Below, in pieces: positions 1-7,907 of a stretch of DNA of 24,348 bases (within the stretch, counting starts at the first letter, position 1; each line of letters begins with the position of its first letter). The stretch is from Chloroflexota bacterium (lineage in GTDB: Bacteria; Chloroflexota; Anaerolineae; Promineifilales; Promineifilaceae), in contig CP070688.1 of the NCBI GenBank assembly GCA_020353135.1, forward strand, positions 1,591,464-1,615,811. Reading direction: 5' to 3'. A model generated the notes under the pieces. The model was not told where the DNA came from, ran no database searches, and saw only the letters and a list, made by a program, of their open reading frames with translations. A program made the position numbers and the translations under genes.

Positions 1-123
1 CAAATGGCCCGAGCGGTTAACCCCTATGGCGACGGAATGGCCGCTTTGCGAATTGTCCATGCACTGCTGAATGGCACTGTCGAGATGACCATGCCAGCTG
101 AGTCACTGCAAATAGACAGATAA
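1..123 (+). CDS. wecB: UDP-N-acetylglucosamine 2-epimerase (non-hydrolysing), C-terminal end only
   Basis: The frame is open from base 1 and ends at TAA 121-123, giving 40 residues. The segment NPYGDGMAALRIVHAL matches the characteristic C-terminal helix of the WecB/MnaA family (consensus NPYGDGxAaxRI). This family interconverts UDP-GlcNAc and UDP-ManNAc in the cytoplasm and supplies ManNAc or ManNAcA for surface polysaccharides and teichoic-type glycans. All catalytic residues lie upstream of the window, so activity cannot be judged. It sits just ahead of the glycosyltransferase run, which fits a role in precursor supply. Confidence rests on this single distinctive motif. Confidence 0.8.
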   Translation, partial: QMARAVNPYGDGMAALRIVHALLNGTVEMTMPAESLQIDR

Positions 124-180
124 GCCAGTGACAACAGGTCTAGGATTTATGGGATTGATTGATGGCGGAACCACAGTTGG

Positions 181-204
181 TGAGCTTATCGAAGTGAGCT
201 TATC
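181..204 (+). repeat. Short tandem direct repeat upstream of the first GT4
   Basis: The 10-mer TGAGCTTATC occurs twice, at 181-190 and 195-204, separated by GAAG, within the 90-bp gap between wecB and the first glycosyltransferase. The unit resembles the GAGCTTGTCGAA-type extragenic palindrome half-site seen as dispersed repeats in many bacterial genomes. No inverted partner is visible here, so it may be a decayed element or chance. Confidence 0.45.
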
Positions 205-213
205 TTGTTGACG

Positions 214-1461
214 ATGGCAAAGCGGCGTCTACGTGTCGGTTTTACCTTGCAGAACCAGCGCATGCAGCTGGCTGGAAACCACTCTGCGGCGCTTCAACTC
301 AGACACATCCTACAGGGCCTTACTTCCGCCGGACACCGGCCTACGCTACTGGCCTTGCGGGACAATCGTCGGGTACTGTGCACTAGTGATCCGGTAGTAG
401 TCCGATATGGCCAGCTGGGATTTAGCGACACGCCAGGCTTCAAGCTCGTTGAGAGCAGCATACGCCGCGGCCAGAGAGAGTTGCGTGTGCCCTATATGGG
501 GTTCTTTGATAGCTATCGCTTTTACGAGGCTTGCGCGAAAAATCTTTCCGGTTGTCAGTTGCTTCATGAACGCAATTCCCTCTTCTCTATAGGGACCGCA
601 CTCGCCAGCCGGAGATTAGGCTTGCCTTATGTGTTGTCCCTGGATGCCGACGAGCTGTTTGAGCTTGATCATGTCGGGAAACCTTTGCGCGGCTTCCAGC
701 GTCGTGTTGCCCAGTGGGCATCGCGGTTGACCTACCGAGTTGCCGATGCTCTTACCTGTGTGAGCCCAGCAGCAAAAAGACACTTCGTTTCACAATGGTC
801 TATCCCAGAGCACAAGATCACCGTCTTGCCCAATGGCGTAGATGTTCATTTCTTCCTGCGTCAAGAGTCGGACGATCCTGTCCGCTCATCTCTCGGTCTT
901 AAGAATAGGCCAATCGTGATGTTTGTCGGAGGTTTTTTTCGTTGGCATGGGCTTGAGCTCTTGATTGACAGCTTTCAGCTGGTCTCGCAAGAGGCGCCGA
1001 CAGCCCACCTGGTGCTGGTTGGCGATGGCGACACGAGAGCGGCCATTCAGCTTCGCGTGGGAACGCTAGGGCTAAACAGGAGCGTCACTTTCACCGGCCC
1101 TGTCGAACATGAAGATGTGCCTGCCTATTTGAGCGCGGCCGATGTCTGCGTCGCTCCGTACCCAAGGTTCTCCACAGAGTTTTGGGGCTCGCCGATGAAG
1201 CTCTACGAGTATATGGCCGCAGGTAAGGCCATCGTGGCCTCAAATGCCGGCATTATTGGCGAGGTCATTCAGAACAGGGTAACCGGGTTGCTAACAGATC
1301 CTGGAGACAAGTTTGGCCTGGCGAACGCTATCGTCTCTGTGCTTGATGATCCCGAACTGCGCTTCCGGCTTGGGCAAAATGCCAGGCAGCGGGTCGTCGA
1401 GATGCACTCCTGGGATAATTATGTCAGACAGCTTGAGAAGATTTACGCTAGGGTTCTGTAA
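214..1461 (+). CDS. Glycosyltransferase family 4
   Basis: GT-B fold retaining glycosyltransferase of about 415 residues, normal for GT4. The C-terminal Rossmann domain is clear: the junction LPNGVDVHFF near residue 205, then IVMFVGGFFRWHGLELLI (phosphate-loop region), VLVGDGD, VTFTGPVEHEDVPAYLSAADV and the donor-site stretch SPMKLYEYMAAGKAIVAS. It should transfer a sugar from a nucleotide donor to the lipid-linked repeat unit at the cytoplasmic face; donor and acceptor cannot be read from sequence. I chose ATG 214 because it leads straight into the first beta strand; an in-frame TTG at 205 would add three residues, and neither has a convincing Shine-Dalgarno. A 32-base gap separates it from the next gene. 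Confidence 0.88.
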   Translation: MAKRRLRVGFTLQNQRMQLAGNHSAALQLRHILQGLTSAGHRPTLLALRDNRRVLCTSDPVVVRYGQLGFSDTPGFKLVESSIRRGQRELRVPYMGFFDSYRFYEACAKNLSGCQLLHERNSLFSIGTALASRRLGLPYVLSLDADELFELDHVGKPLRGFQRRVAQWASRLTYRVADALTCVSPAAKRHFVSQWSIPEHKITVLPNGVDVHFFLRQESDDPVRSSLGLKNRPIVMFVGGFFRWHGLELLIDSFQLVSQEAPTAHLVLVGDGDTRAAIQLRVGTLGLNRSVTFTGPVEHEDVPAYLSAADVCVAPYPRFSTEFWGSPMKLYEYMAAGKAIVASNAGIIGEVIQNRVTGLLTDPGDKFGLANAIVSVLDDPELRFRLGQNARQRVVEMHSWDNYVRQLEKIYARVL

Positions 1462-1493
1462 GCCAGCATAGCACGTTGGCACATGGGTGTTTC

Positions 1494-2957
1494 GTGAAGA
1501 TCCCACATAGACCAGTTATTTTCTTTGTTGTTGGGACGGTTTGTTGCCTCATGTGGGCCGCGGCCTGGGCGACGATTTCCGCAGCTCAATCAGAGTACGA
1601 ATGGTCCGCACCGTATCTTCTCTCCACTAAAGAAGGCCGTCCGAGCGAAGGATACATGGTGGCTGACAACTTCGGCCATGTCCATGTGTTCTGGATCGAG
1701 ACCGAGCTACCCGACGGTGGCTCAGTCATCCAGCACGCGCGCTTCGACGGCGAAGTCTGGACCCCAGCCACGGATATTTTTGTTTCACGACAGATTACTC
1801 CGATTGGCTTTTTGTCACCCTTCGTTGACCAACAAGGTCTCGTGCATCTTGTCTGGTCCATGAGCAACTTTGGCCCAGTATGTTACATGAACGCGCCAGC
1901 CCATGATACGCCGTCTGCTAAGCGCTGGTCAGATCCGGTCTGCATCGACCTGCCCGCCTTTCGGGGCGAGATGCAGGTGGATTCTAGAGGCACCATTCAT
2001 CTGCTTTCCGCCGATTTCTATGGCAGGCCGGGAGTCTATTACACTCGTTCAGAAGACGGCGGAAACAGTTGGTCGCCAGCTGCCTGGCTAGATCCCCATA
2101 TTCCCCCGGATCACGCGCCCCTAGACATCAAAATTGCGCAGGATGAGGCGGGCAATCTGCATGCAGCCTGGCACTATCTCAACCTGGAAGCTAACTTGGG
2201 CGGCCCGGTATATTACGCCCATTCGTTGGATGGAGGAGCGTCATGGTCTACACCAATTTCGATCGACGATCCTGATGAATCGGCCGATGAAGTGCGCATG
2301 GCGCGGCCAGGGATAGTCACCCAGGGCCAAACCGTACACATCATCTGGGCCGGCACAGCGCGAACCAATCGCGAACATCGTTACTCGACCGACGCTGGTC
2401 TAAGTTGGACCGACTCGACCAGGATATTTGGCGATCTGCACGGGCAGGCGGCCGGCGATGGCCTTGCAGTAGACGGCGCCGGGCAAATTCATTTCGTCTC
2501 TAATATTCGTCACCCCCTTACGATCTGGCATAGCTACTGGGATGGTGATCACTGGACAGATCTCGTGCCGGCGAGTGATGCCTTTCCTAAGGCCCACTAT
2601 GTTCGGCTTGTTGTCCGGGCTGGCAATCAATTGGTCATGACCTTCACGCCGAATTCGCAGCGTGATGCACTGTATGCCATGTATCGGACGCTAAGCGACG
2701 TGTCCGTAGTGGCAGCCCAGCCCACACCGGTGCCGTCATCTGAGTCCTTGCCGGAAGCTTTTGTCGCCACCGATCGAGAGTTGCTTGGCTCAACATCCAC
2801 GAGCGCAGCTCTGCGTATCGAGGACAGCTCATCCCAACCACTGGCAGGACCCGAATCGCCTAGCTCGCAGATCTGGCTCGGAATTGCCCCGGCATTGCTC
2901 TTGTTGATCGGGATCGGCGCTTTCCAGGTATTGCGAAAGCGGATATCAGGGCACTGA
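1494..2957 (+). CDS. Exported, membrane-anchored Asp-box (sialidase-fold) beta-propeller protein
   Basis: 487 residues from GTG 1494; an in-frame TTG at 1476 would add six residues ahead of the signal peptide. The N-terminus is basic then hydrophobic (VIFFVVGTVCCLMWAAAWA) and looks like a signal peptide or anchor. Three Asp boxes (S-x-D-x-G-x-x-W) are visible: SEDGGNSW near 187, SLDGGASW near 244 and STDAGLSW near 298, the hallmark of six-bladed sialidase/BNR propellers. A Ser/Pro-rich linker follows, then a C-terminal transmembrane helix (IWLGIAPALLLLIGIGAF) and a basic tail, so the propeller should face outside. I see no FRIP/YRIP arginine motif, so sialidase activity is not supported; glycan binding, chain processing or surface display are alternatives. 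The following GT4 starts 2 bases after its stop, indicating co-translation. Confidence 0.75.
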   Translation: MKIPHRPVIFFVVGTVCCLMWAAAWATISAAQSEYEWSAPYLLSTKEGRPSEGYMVADNFGHVHVFWIETELPDGGSVIQHARFDGEVWTPATDIFVSRQITPIGFLSPFVDQQGLVHLVWSMSNFGPVCYMNAPAHDTPSAKRWSDPVCIDLPAFRGEMQVDSRGTIHLLSADFYGRPGVYYTRSEDGGNSWSPAAWLDPHIPPDHAPLDIKIAQDEAGNLHAAWHYLNLEANLGGPVYYAHSLDGGASWSTPISIDDPDESADEVRMARPGIVTQGQTVHIIWAGTARTNREHRYSTDAGLSWTDSTRIFGDLHGQAAGDGLAVDGAGQIHFVSNIRHPLTIWHSYWDGDHWTDLVPASDAFPKAHYVRLVVRAGNQLVMTFTPNSQRDALYAMYRTLSDVSVVAAQPTPVPSSESLPEAFVATDRELLGSTSTSAALRIEDSSSQPLAGPESPSSQIWLGIAPALLLLIGIGAFQVLRKRISGH

Positions 2958-2959
2958 CG

Positions 2960-4213
2960 GTGCGCATACTCATCATCTCTAATTACTATCCGCCGTTTGA
3001 GATGGGCGGCTGGGGCCAATTGACTCGCGATGTAGCCCGGCGCTTGGCTAGGCGTGGACATTCGATCCATATACTAACCAGCAAACATCGCGCCGACCAG
3101 CTCGCCGATTCAGAGTCAAGCATCACGCGTATGCTCAATCTAGAGAGTCCCGACCATATTCAATATCATCCCCATTACACCCTGCTACGTCGATGGTGGG
3201 AGCACCAGAACAAACAACTCTTGGCCGGGCTGCTGGCAGAGTTCGGGCCCGAAGTCATCTTCGTCAACGGTATGTGGAACCTGCCTCATTCTGTGGCCAG
3301 CGGTGCCGAGCAACTGTGTCCCGGCCGGGTCGTCTATTACATGGCCAGCACTTGGCCCACCGATACTGATGCTCACTCGTCTTACTGGTTGGATGACAAT
3401 GGAGATTCGTGGCGTCGCCGCATGAAGCGGCGTGCAGGACGCCTGGTCGGCAGAACACTGCTGCCAAATGGACGCCGCAGTGACCTGGATTTTCGCCTGG
3501 TCTTATGTGTAAGCGATTACGTGCAGGATCATTTGATTGAGCATGGCGGTCTGGATCGCGCCCAGACGCGCGTTGTCCACAATGGCATTGATCTAACGTC
3601 CTTTCCGAAGCGAAACCCGAATGGCAACGGGAAAACGCTCCGATTTTTGTATGCTGGCCGTCTTTCTCCCGACAAAGGTGTCCATACCGCCGTCGAGGGC
3701 TTCAAACATGCGCTTAAGGCGCACCCAGAGTTCGGGGCAACGCTTTCCATTGTCGGCGCCGGGGCGCCGGCATACGAGGCTCAGTTGAAGCAGTCGGCGT
3801 CCGCGCTGGTTGACGGCGGCAACGTGGTTTTTCGAGGCTGGGTGCCTTATGAGCAAATGCCCGGCCTCCTGTACGAGCACGACGTCCTGCTTTTCCCGTC
3901 GATTTGGCAGGAGCCTCTTGCCCGAATGGTCCAGGAAGCCATGGCTTCCGGCCTGGTCGTCGTCAGCACGACGACCGGGGGCACGCCGGAGATCTTGCAA
4001 GATGGTCAAAATGGATTGACATTTGAGGCGGGGGATGCGGCGATGCTGGCCCAGAAAATCGTCCAGTTGGTCCGGGAACCAGCATTGAGGCCCAGGCTAG
4101 CCCGGGCCGCCCGGCAGACAGTCGAGGAGCACTTCACCTTGGACCGCATGGTGGACGAGGTGGAATTCTATCTTAACTCCGTCTGTGAGGGACAGGAGAC
4201 TATCCTTGTCTAG
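2960..4213 (+). CDS. Glycosyltransferase family 4 (paralogue A of the pair flanking the sulfatase-like gene)
   Basis: 417 residues from GTG 2960, only 2 bases after the propeller gene stop. The N-terminal acceptor domain begins MRILIISNYYPPFEMGG with the glycine-rich loop WGQ. The C-terminal donor domain shows VVHNGIDLTSF, LRFLYAGRLSPDKGVHTA, the E-x7-E motif in WQEPLARMVQEAMASG, and TTTGGTPEI. It resembles the gene at 5613-6866 closely along its whole length: same residue count, YYMASTWPxxxD versus YYFANYYPxxxD, and CVSDYV versus SVSDYV. The two probably arose by duplication and now transfer similar sugars. Its stop overlaps the start of the next gene by 8 bases. Retaining nucleotide-sugar transferase is secure; specificity is unknown. 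Confidence 0.88.
   Translation: MRILIISNYYPPFEMGGWGQLTRDVARRLARRGHSIHILTSKHRADQLADSESSITRMLNLESPDHIQYHPHYTLLRRWWEHQNKQLLAGLLAEFGPEVIFVNGMWNLPHSVASGAEQLCPGRVVYYMASTWPTDTDAHSSYWLDDNGDSWRRRMKRRAGRLVGRTLLPNGRRSDLDFRLVLCVSDYVQDHLIEHGGLDRAQTRVVHNGIDLTSFPKRNPNGNGKTLRFLYAGRLSPDKGVHTAVEGFKHALKAHPEFGATLSIVGAGAPAYEAQLKQSASALVDGGNVVFRGWVPYEQMPGLLYEHDVLLFPSIWQEPLARMVQEAMASGLVVVSTTTGGTPEILQDGQNGLTFEAGDAAMLAQKIVQLVREPALRPRLARAARQTVEEHFTLDRMVDEVEFYLNSVCEGQETILV
4194..4198 (+). promoter_or_regulatory. Ribosome binding site fixing a TTG start
   Basis: AGGAG lies 7 bases ahead of TTG 4206. This favours a TTG start over the upstream in-frame GTG at 4185, which has no Shine-Dalgarno and would add seven charged residues before the conserved first strand. 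Confidence 0.6.
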
Positions 4214-5579
4214 ACCGAATGTGTTGCTGCTGACCATCGACACCTTGCGGGCCGATCGTCTCGGTGATCATGGTGGTAGCCAGACCGTCACGCCCAATCT
4301 AGATCGGCTGGCAAGCAGTGGAATCCGCTTTGACCAGGCCATCACCGGCGGCTCCTGGACCCAGGCCGCTTTTCCGGTGATGTTGACTTCCACATACGCT
4401 TCCATGCACGGTGGTTGCCTGGGTCCTTTGTCGGCCGGGCGTCCCTCGCCCGTCGAGGCTTTGTCAGCCCATGATTATGCCACGGCGGCCTTTGTCACCA
4501 GCCCGCTGCTTGGGCGAGCGTACGGCTACCAGCGCGGCTTCGACCACTTCTCCGAGCTAATGCCCGAGGGCAAGGATCCGTTTCTGCGCCGCATCAAAGG
4601 CGGCGAACGGCTACTTCGCCACACTCTGACTCACCAGGTCGCGGGCTTGATAGGCCGCTCCCTGCGACCGGGCCAACTCTACGTCGAGGCAGAACAAGCG
4701 AACCAGGACGTCTGCAATTGGCTGGAAAGCGTCAGGCAGCCTTTCTTTGGTTGGGTGCACTACATGGACGTACACTGGCCGTACCATCTCGAATCGGCAT
4801 TGGATAGCCCCGAGGGCGCGGCCCAAGCCTGGCAGGATGTGGCCCACTTATACAGAGTCAACTGGCGAGGAGAGGCGATCAGTAAAAGCCAGCGTGACCG
4901 TTACCTTGACCTGTATGATCAGGCAATCCGCTATGTCGATGCTCAGGTTGGCGAATTACTGCACTGCCTGGATCAGGCGGGCCTCGGGGACAACACAGTC
5001 ATCATCGCCGTTTCAGATCATGGCGAAGAGTTCCTGGAGCGAGGCCACTGGGGGCATGTTGAGACCAATCTCTACGACGAAATCATCCGGGTACCTCTGA
5101 TCATTCACGTGCCAGGTGAGGCAGGCGGTCTGACCGTGGACCGCCAGGTCCGAACCCTGGACCTTATGCCTACCATCCTCGAACTGTGCGATTGCCCGGC
5201 GCCGGCCGGCATGGAGGGCGTCTCCTTGACCCCTCTTTGGGCCGGTTCGGATGCTGACTATGATGGTTCGGTAGCTATCAGCGAACGCTGGCGTGACATT
5301 GGCGACGTCTCTCACATCGTGGCGGTGCGAACCGAATCCTTCAAGTATATATGGGATGCATACCAACCCGACCGGTCCAAACTCTACGACCTGAACGCCG
5401 ATCCGGCCGAGAAGATTAATCTGGTGCCCGACTGTCCTGAAATCGTCCGCGATCTTCACCCTCAGGTCGAGGCGCTACTGCGCAAGGTCGCGGCAACCCG
5501 GTCGGAAATTTCAGGGATTGAACCGGAGCTTGATCCGGCGACCATAAAGAGATTACGAGACTTGGGCTACGTAGAATAG
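4206..5579 (+). CDS. Sulfatase / alkaline-phosphatase-superfamily enzyme with a non-canonical (Thr) nucleophile site
   Basis: 457 residues from TTG 4206. Superfamily landmarks are present: NVLLLTIDTLRADRLG at the N-terminus (first metal Asp), TPNLDRLASSGIRFD, VSDHGEEF near residue 270 and GHWGH after it (metal ligands), EIIRVPLIIHVPG, a DLMPTILEL-type segment, and a C-terminal KLYDLNADPAEKINL block. The nucleophile region reads SWTQAAFPVML followed by STYASMHG. The usual C/S-x-P-S-R sulfatase signature is therefore replaced by T-Q-A-A-F, with Thr52 at the nucleophile position. Formylglycine maturation is excluded, so a classic sulfate-ester hydrolase is unlikely; a phospho-transferase or phosphodiesterase chemistry using Thr is an alternative. 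No signal peptide or membrane segment is seen, which suggests a cytosolic protein. It sits between two paralogous GT4 genes. Confidence 0.8.
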   Translation: MSRPNVLLLTIDTLRADRLGDHGGSQTVTPNLDRLASSGIRFDQAITGGSWTQAAFPVMLTSTYASMHGGCLGPLSAGRPSPVEALSAHDYATAAFVTSPLLGRAYGYQRGFDHFSELMPEGKDPFLRRIKGGERLLRHTLTHQVAGLIGRSLRPGQLYVEAEQANQDVCNWLESVRQPFFGWVHYMDVHWPYHLESALDSPEGAAQAWQDVAHLYRVNWRGEAISKSQRDRYLDLYDQAIRYVDAQVGELLHCLDQAGLGDNTVIIAVSDHGEEFLERGHWGHVETNLYDEIIRVPLIIHVPGEAGGLTVDRQVRTLDLMPTILELCDCPAPAGMEGVSLTPLWAGSDADYDGSVAISERWRDIGDVSHIVAVRTESFKYIWDAYQPDRSKLYDLNADPAEKINLVPDCPEIVRDLHPQVEALLRKVAATRSEISGIEPELDPATIKRLRDLGYVE

Positions 5580-5612
5580 CGCCAGGATTCTCGGATACAA
5601 TATACTCAGGAA

Positions 5613-6866
5613 ATGAACGTTCTCTTTGTTACCGCCTATTTTCCGCCATGCCAGCGCGGATATGGGTATATGAAAATCTGCGAGTCAGTGGCTGACGGGC
5701 TGGCCGGACGTGGGCACAGCATCGCCGTGCTAACCAGCACATTCCGCGACGGCGAAGAGTTCAAACCGTACCCGGTTCATCGATTGTTGGCCGTCGACCC
5801 GGACTGGCAGTTGCCCCAATCGGCCGCCCGACAATTCTTTTTCGGCCGCAGGTCCCGGGAGAAAATGGCGGTAAGAAACCTCAAGGAACTTGTGGCCGCT
5901 TTCCGCCCAGACATTATCTTTATCTGGCACGCCAACAGTTTATCCCGCCGGATGCTGCAAACGGCCGAAAACCTGCCCCAGATCAAGACGGTCTATTACT
6001 TCGCCAATTACTATCCGGAGCAACCCGATGAATATATCGCCTATTGGAGCAGCGGGTCGCCGCCTGGGCTCGCCGGACCTGCCAAGAAGATTCTAGCGAA
6101 GATAGCTCTCAAAAAGCTGGCGAGGGAAGGTAAACCGATTGCTTTGAAGTTCGAACATTCAATCAGCGTGAGTGACTATGTGCGACGCCGGCTCTTGAAC
6201 CAGGAACTTATCGGCCCCGACGCCGTCGTCGCTCACAATGGCGTCGATTTAGGTATCATGGCGACAGCGACCCGGAAGCCTCTCTTAATCAACGGCGCTC
6301 CTCTCAAGTGTCTCATTGCAGGGCGTGTGGCGCCCGAAAAAGGCATTCATACCGCCCTGCAGGCATTGCAGGTGCTGCGAGCCCAGAATCAACTTCAGCC
6401 AATTCAACTCGCCGTCATCGGCGACGGTCAGCCGGAATACAAACGAAGGCTTAAACAGTTTACTGTCGAGCACCAACTGCAGAAGTTCGTTCGCTTTGAA
6501 CCACCGGTCCCTCAGCAAGAAATGCCAGGGACCCTTATGCAGTACGACGTTCTATTGTTCCCTTCTGTGTGGGACGAGCCCCTATCTTGCACGATGTTAG
6601 AGGCCATGGCCAGCGAATTGCTTGTGGTCGGCACGACGACCGGTGGCAGCCGGGAGGTGCTGTTCCACGAACAAACCGGGCTTGTTTTCCAACCGAATAA
6701 TCCGTCGGAACTCGCCGAACAACTTGCCCGAGTCCAGAAGAATCCGGAGATTGTGGGCCGCCTGGGAAAGGCTGGGAGACGGCGAGTTGAGGAACAATTC
6801 AATATGCAGCGCACAGTTGAGAGCGTTGAGCGATACTTATTGGAACTGGTCGGAGACCGTAGTTGA
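5613..6866 (+). CDS. Glycosyltransferase family 4 (paralogue B)
   Basis: 417 residues from ATG 5613. Opens MNVLFVTAYFPPCQRGYGY and carries a GT4 donor domain: VVAHNGVDLG, LKCLIAGRVAPEKGIHTAL, VIGDGQPEY, E-x7-E in WDEPLSCTMLEAMASE, and TTTGGSREV. Similarity to the gene at 2960-4213 covers both domains, making this a duplicate that flanks the sulfatase-like gene on the other side. The best nearby Shine-Dalgarno (AGGA at 5608-5611) is only one base from the ATG, so initiation may be weak or coupled. The next gene starts on the base after its stop codon. Confidence 0.88.
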   Translation: MNVLFVTAYFPPCQRGYGYMKICESVADGLAGRGHSIAVLTSTFRDGEEFKPYPVHRLLAVDPDWQLPQSAARQFFFGRRSREKMAVRNLKELVAAFRPDIIFIWHANSLSRRMLQTAENLPQIKTVYYFANYYPEQPDEYIAYWSSGSPPGLAGPAKKILAKIALKKLAREGKPIALKFEHSISVSDYVRRRLLNQELIGPDAVVAHNGVDLGIMATATRKPLLINGAPLKCLIAGRVAPEKGIHTALQALQVLRAQNQLQPIQLAVIGDGQPEYKRRLKQFTVEHQLQKFVRFEPPVPQQEMPGTLMQYDVLLFPSVWDEPLSCTMLEAMASELLVVGTTTGGSREVLFHEQTGLVFQPNNPSELAEQLARVQKNPEIVGRLGKAGRRRVEEQFNMQRTVESVERYLLELVGDRS

Positions 6867-7907
6867 ATGAGTTCCCAACCGACTCTTAGCGTCATCATAC
6901 CCACCTACAACCGCAAAGAGCTCCTTCTTGATTGCCTGGACTCCCTGGCCGGGCAGAGCTATCCAAAGGAACGATTTGACGTCATCGTCGTCGACGATGG
7001 TTCGACCGACGGCACAGAGGAGATCGCCGGCGGACATCTTCCGTTTACTTTGCACTACATTCGGCAAGCGAAAAAGGGTGATGCAGCGGCGCGTAATCTT
7101 GCCGCCCGACAAAGCAATATGGAGTATCTGGTGCTCCTGGACGACGACATGGTCGTCGAAACGGATTATCTGGCTTCGCTGCTGGCGGAGCATGGTTCCT
7201 CGGGCGGGAAGATGGTTGTAGGAACTGAATATCTGTGGCTGGCCGATTCCAATCCGCTGGAATCGGCGTCACGTTTAGCGCCTGAGCTAGTTGACGGCTG
7301 CCCTTCGTCAGTGGAACATCCCTTTGCCGAGGTATCCAGTCGCAATATGTCTCTTCGCCGGCAAGATTACCACGCAGTGGGTTTGATGGACGGCTTCGGT
7401 TTTCAAGGCTCAAACATCTGGTGTGATGTCGACTTTGCCTACCGGGCGTACCGGCTGGGCTTCGTGTTTCGCCGGAGTCTGCGGGCGATATGCTACCATC
7501 GCGACTATGTCGCCCGCGATATGTCCAACGCCAAAAGACGAGCGCGAGAAATGTCTTACCGCGCCGTCGTGATGTTCCAGAAGCATCCCGACCTGTTGCC
7601 TTACCTGCCGATGTTCCAGGATAAGACGGCCGTGGCCTGGAGAAACGATCCGCCGGCCTTGATTGCACACAAATTGCTTCGTCCTGTTGCCTCCTCGCGT
7701 CCGATCCTGTCGGGCATGGAAAAACTCGAAGAGAGGCTAGAGCGGCATCATGCTTCTCCAACCCTGCTGCGCCCGCTGCGACGCTGGATCCTTGGCGGGT
7801 ATCATTATCGGGGTTTTCGCGACGGCATGCGCGATTTTGAACCGGCCGCAGGTCAAAATAACGGCGATCCGCCCGATCGCCCAGGGCATTTCGAGTATCG
7901 GTCATGA
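6867..7907 (+). CDS. Glycosyltransferase family 2 (GT-A)
   Basis: 346 residues. The GT-A nucleotide-binding motifs are clear: LSVIIPTYNRKELLLDCLDS at the start, VIVVDDGSTDGTEE near residues 39-52, AARNLAARQ, and the metal-binding triplet in VLLDDDMVVE near residue 90. FAEVSSRNMSLRR and GSNIWCDVDFAYRAYRLGF form the acceptor/catalytic region. Inverting transferase from a nucleotide sugar, cytoplasmic side of the membrane. The C-terminal region (from about 230) is basic and may associate with the membrane. ATG 6867 directly abuts the preceding TGA, with GGAG at 6852-6855 upstream; its own TGA overlaps the next ATG in ATGA, so translation is coupled on both sides. Confidence 0.88.
   Translation: MSSQPTLSVIIPTYNRKELLLDCLDSLAGQSYPKERFDVIVVDDGSTDGTEEIAGGHLPFTLHYIRQAKKGDAAARNLAARQSNMEYLVLLDDDMVVETDYLASLLAEHGSSGGKMVVGTEYLWLADSNPLESASRLAPELVDGCPSSVEHPFAEVSSRNMSLRRQDYHAVGLMDGFGFQGSNIWCDVDFAYRAYRLGFVFRRSLRAICYHRDYVARDMSNAKRRAREMSYRAVVMFQKHPDLLPYLPMFQDKTAVAWRNDPPALIAHKLLRPVASSRPILSGMEKLEERLERHHASPTLLRPLRRWILGGYHYRGFRDGMRDFEPAAGQNNGDPPDRPGHFEYRS

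Noticed and set aside
1494..2957. Calling the Asp-box protein a sialidase
   Set aside because: Asp boxes define the fold only; the catalytic arginine motif (FRIP/YRIP) is not seen.
4206..5579. Calling the alkaline-phosphatase-superfamily protein a formylglycine sulfatase that would counteract the sulfotransferase
   Set aside because: The C/S-x-P-S-R maturation motif is absent (T-Q-A-A-F instead).
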